Positions 18,965 to 20,356 of a stretch of DNA of 20,356 nt are shown here, piece by piece. The translations under genes and the position numbers were made by a program. The stretch spans positions 15,434 to 35,789 of the forward strand of contig NWUY0300010415.1 in NCBI GenBank assembly GCA_004151065.3, given 5' to 3'. This DNA comes from Larix sibirica (lineage: Eukaryota; Streptophyta; Pinopsida; Pinales; Pinaceae). The first letter of the stretch is position 1. Each line of letters begins with the position of its first letter. The notes under the pieces were generated by a model. That model was not told the DNA's origin, searched no databases, and saw only the letters and a program-made list of their open reading frames with translations.

Positions 18965-19690
18965 ATCGATTTTCTAGACATGTGCTTCAAAACAAATGTG
19001 TAATTTTGCAAAAATTATACCCATTTAGAATGATTTTGATTGAGCTTACCTTGACTGTTGATGTACTACAACGCCTTATGGTCGGTGTATAATACAAATT
19101 CCTTCGGTAGCAAGTAATGTCACCACTTCTTCAGGCATGTATGATAGGATATATTTTTTGATCACAAACATAATATTCCTTCTTAGCATCATTCAATTGT
19201 TCCCTCTTGGCTCATAACTACTCCAATTATTGTCTCGCTTGCATCACAGTCCACTTGAAACACTTTATGAAATTCTGGAAGTGCCAAAATTGGCTAGTCC
19301 ATTACTTTCTTCTTCAAATTTTCAAAAGATTTCATCACTCTTGTGGTCCACTGGAAAGTCCCTTTCTTCATGCATTCGGTAAGGGGTGCACAAATCTCAC
19401 TTAAATTCTAGATAAATTTCCCGTAGAAGCTTGCCAAACCATGGAAGCTTCTCACATCAAATATGCACTTAGGTGTTGGCCAATCCAAAAGTCCCTTTAC
19501 CTTGTTGGGATTCATCTTCAATCCTTCACTGGAAACAACAAAACCCAAGTACACTAACTATTTCTTCAGGAATGTGCACTTCTTCATATTGATCAACAAC
19601 TTCTCTTCCTTCAATCATTGCAACACCCTTCTCACATGCTCCAAAAATTATTCCTTAATTCTGCTAAAAATAAAACATAGTGGAATAAAC
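18965..19690 (-). pseudogene. Chromovirus reverse transcriptase thumb and RNase H
   Basis: From high coordinates: 'FLEHVRRVLQ', 'KKCTFLKK', 'LGFVVSSEGLKMNPNKVKG', 'DVRSFHGLASFYGKFI', 'NLSEICAPLTECMKKGTFQW', '[20 protein letters not shown]' and 'LYYTDHKAL'. This is the gypsy reverse transcriptase end joined to RNase H, whose first catalytic Asp (in DCDAS) is kept. Stops interrupt at about five places. Upstream of about 19690 the expected YxDD active-site box is not found: 'DKFIPLCFIFSR' lies where it should be, suggesting a small deletion. Confidence 0.88.
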
Positions 19691-19700
19691 TTATCATTGT

Positions 19701-20060
19701 TGTATGGAATCCATCCAAGTTATTGTTTTAACAAACTAGAACAACTTACCTTACCTTAGTTTGATAGTACTATTAAATAGATTCTAAATATATTCCCTCC
19801 ATTCATTTAAAACCAATAAACCCCTTGGAACAATGTCTTTATAAGTTTTCAATCCCTCCATCCCAAACGTCAAACCTTCCAAGCCAACCAAAAAGCAATA
19901 ACATGAAAATATAAAACTAAGCTTTGTAGGAAATTTGGTAATGCTTATTTCTAAATCTACTCCCGTACTCCATAAATAATTACTGAATATATGTTTTATA
20001 TAATACCTTATTCTATAAACCATCACATGTGATTAGTCTCTAGAGACTCTTTACAACTAA
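19701..20060. other. Unassigned stretch
   Basis: The reverse transcriptase match stops at about 19700 and nothing recognisable follows. The 80-codon minus-strand frame 19784-20026 matches no known family. Confidence 0.45.
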
Positions 20061-20145
20061 AGTAAGTAGCTCACTTGGTTGGTGAAGAAAGCCCGATCTT
20101 TTTAGAAAGTGCAAGGTGGGGTGGGGTTTAATTCCCCACACTACG
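20061..20145 (+). repeat. tRNA-like head of a probable SINE
   Basis: The plus strand has an A-box match, TAGCTCACTTGG (20067-20078), and a B-box match, GGTTTAATTCC (20125-20135), 58 bp apart, a distance seen in tRNAs with a long variable arm. The B box sits in a clean T-arm: GTGGGG, a 7-base loop (TTTAATT), then CCCCAC. The D arm and anticodon arm pair poorly (AAAG/CTTT around CCCGAT), so it is not a working tRNA. A tRNA-derived SINE transcribed by RNA polymerase III is the best explanation; its body would extend downstream toward the window end. A decayed tRNA gene is the alternative. Confidence 0.6.
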
Positions 20146-20179
20146 AATGTTTTTCACTTGTGGACTTATGTTATCTATG

Positions 20180-20237
20180 ACACTGTATTCTCTAGTTTTA
20201 ATATTGCAACACTATATTCTCTAGTTTCAATATTGTG
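20180..20237. repeat. 29-bp tandem duplication
   Basis: Adjacent copies at 20180-20208 and 20209-20237 share 'acact.tattctctagttt.aatattg'. They lie directly downstream of the tRNA-like sequence and may belong to the SINE body. Confidence 0.85.
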
Positions 20238-20356
20238 ATGTGTCTAATTAAGATTGATATCACTTGGATGTGTAAACACCGTGACCTATTTAACACGTAA
20301 CCATATATATTGATTCTTTATGTTTTAATAACATTTTTTTTTCAAGTTGAAAAAAA

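Larger units (their letters stand above)
17500..19700 (-). mobile_element. Decayed Ty3/gypsy chromovirus fragment
   Basis: Reading down the minus strand: end of reverse transcriptase (about 19690-19430), RNase H (about 19430-18970), integrase zinc finger (18831-18590), integrase core (18560-18221), integrase C-terminal region (18221-17640) and a chromodomain (17633-17500). This is the domain order of gypsy-type elements, and the chromodomain identifies a chromovirus, the lineage that targets heterochromatin through histone marks. Gag, protease, the reverse transcriptase active site and recognisable LTRs are missing. Many stops and frameshifts make it non-functional. Confidence 0.92.

Noticed and set aside
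1-20356. CRISPR array, operon structure, bacterial promoters or ribosome binding sites
   Set aside because: The spliced pseudogene and plant retroelements show nuclear plant DNA; the tandem repeats have no uniform spacers.

Overview
The window looks like intergenic nuclear DNA from a land plant with a repeat-rich genome. It is AT-rich and has no long intact reading frame. The recognisable coding remnants all belong to plant lineages: a Ty1/copia element, a Ty3/gypsy chromovirus, an L1-type LINE with a C-terminal RNase H domain, a plant 2-oxoglutarate-dependent dioxygenase and an ERI1-like exonuclease piece. A gymnosperm or another large-genome plant would fit, but the species cannot be read from the sequence. 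I saw no bacterial features and no CRISPR array, and I found no gene I would call functional.

Layout: 1-1270 holds nothing recognisable. 1271-2262 is a cluster of diverged tandem duplications (80 bp, about 350 bp and 26 bp units), followed by an unassigned stretch to about 3430 that may be degraded LTR or leader DNA. From about 3430 to 6335 on the minus strand lies a decayed copia pol, read from high to low coordinates as zinc knuckle, protease, integrase and reverse transcriptase. It meets, near the only ambiguous base in the window (6366), a 5'-truncated LINE on the plus strand that runs to about 8870. The two elements point away from each other.

After a quiet stretch, 9972-11458 (minus) holds a four-exon dioxygenase pseudogene. 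Two introns keep GT/AG borders and exact phase, while the exons carry several stops and a one-base frameshift next to the iron-binding HxD motif. About 720 bp further on, 12181-12501 (minus) is a piece of an ERI1-like DEDDh exonuclease with an in-frame stop and a 9-bp duplication. A weak leucine-rich remnant lies near 13440-13660.

13920-17490 is mainly AT-rich and repeat-bearing, with two neighbouring arrays of about 40-bp period at 15045-15457. 17500-19700 (minus) is a chromovirus fragment: the end of reverse transcriptase, RNase H, integrase with zinc finger, and a chromodomain. At least two integrase catalytic residues are substituted. A tRNA-like sequence with A and B boxes at about 20061-20145 is probably the head of a SINE.

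Nothing here forms a working system. The window records successive insertions and gene death. The dioxygenase pseudogene, the copia/LINE junction and the SINE candidate most deserve follow-up.
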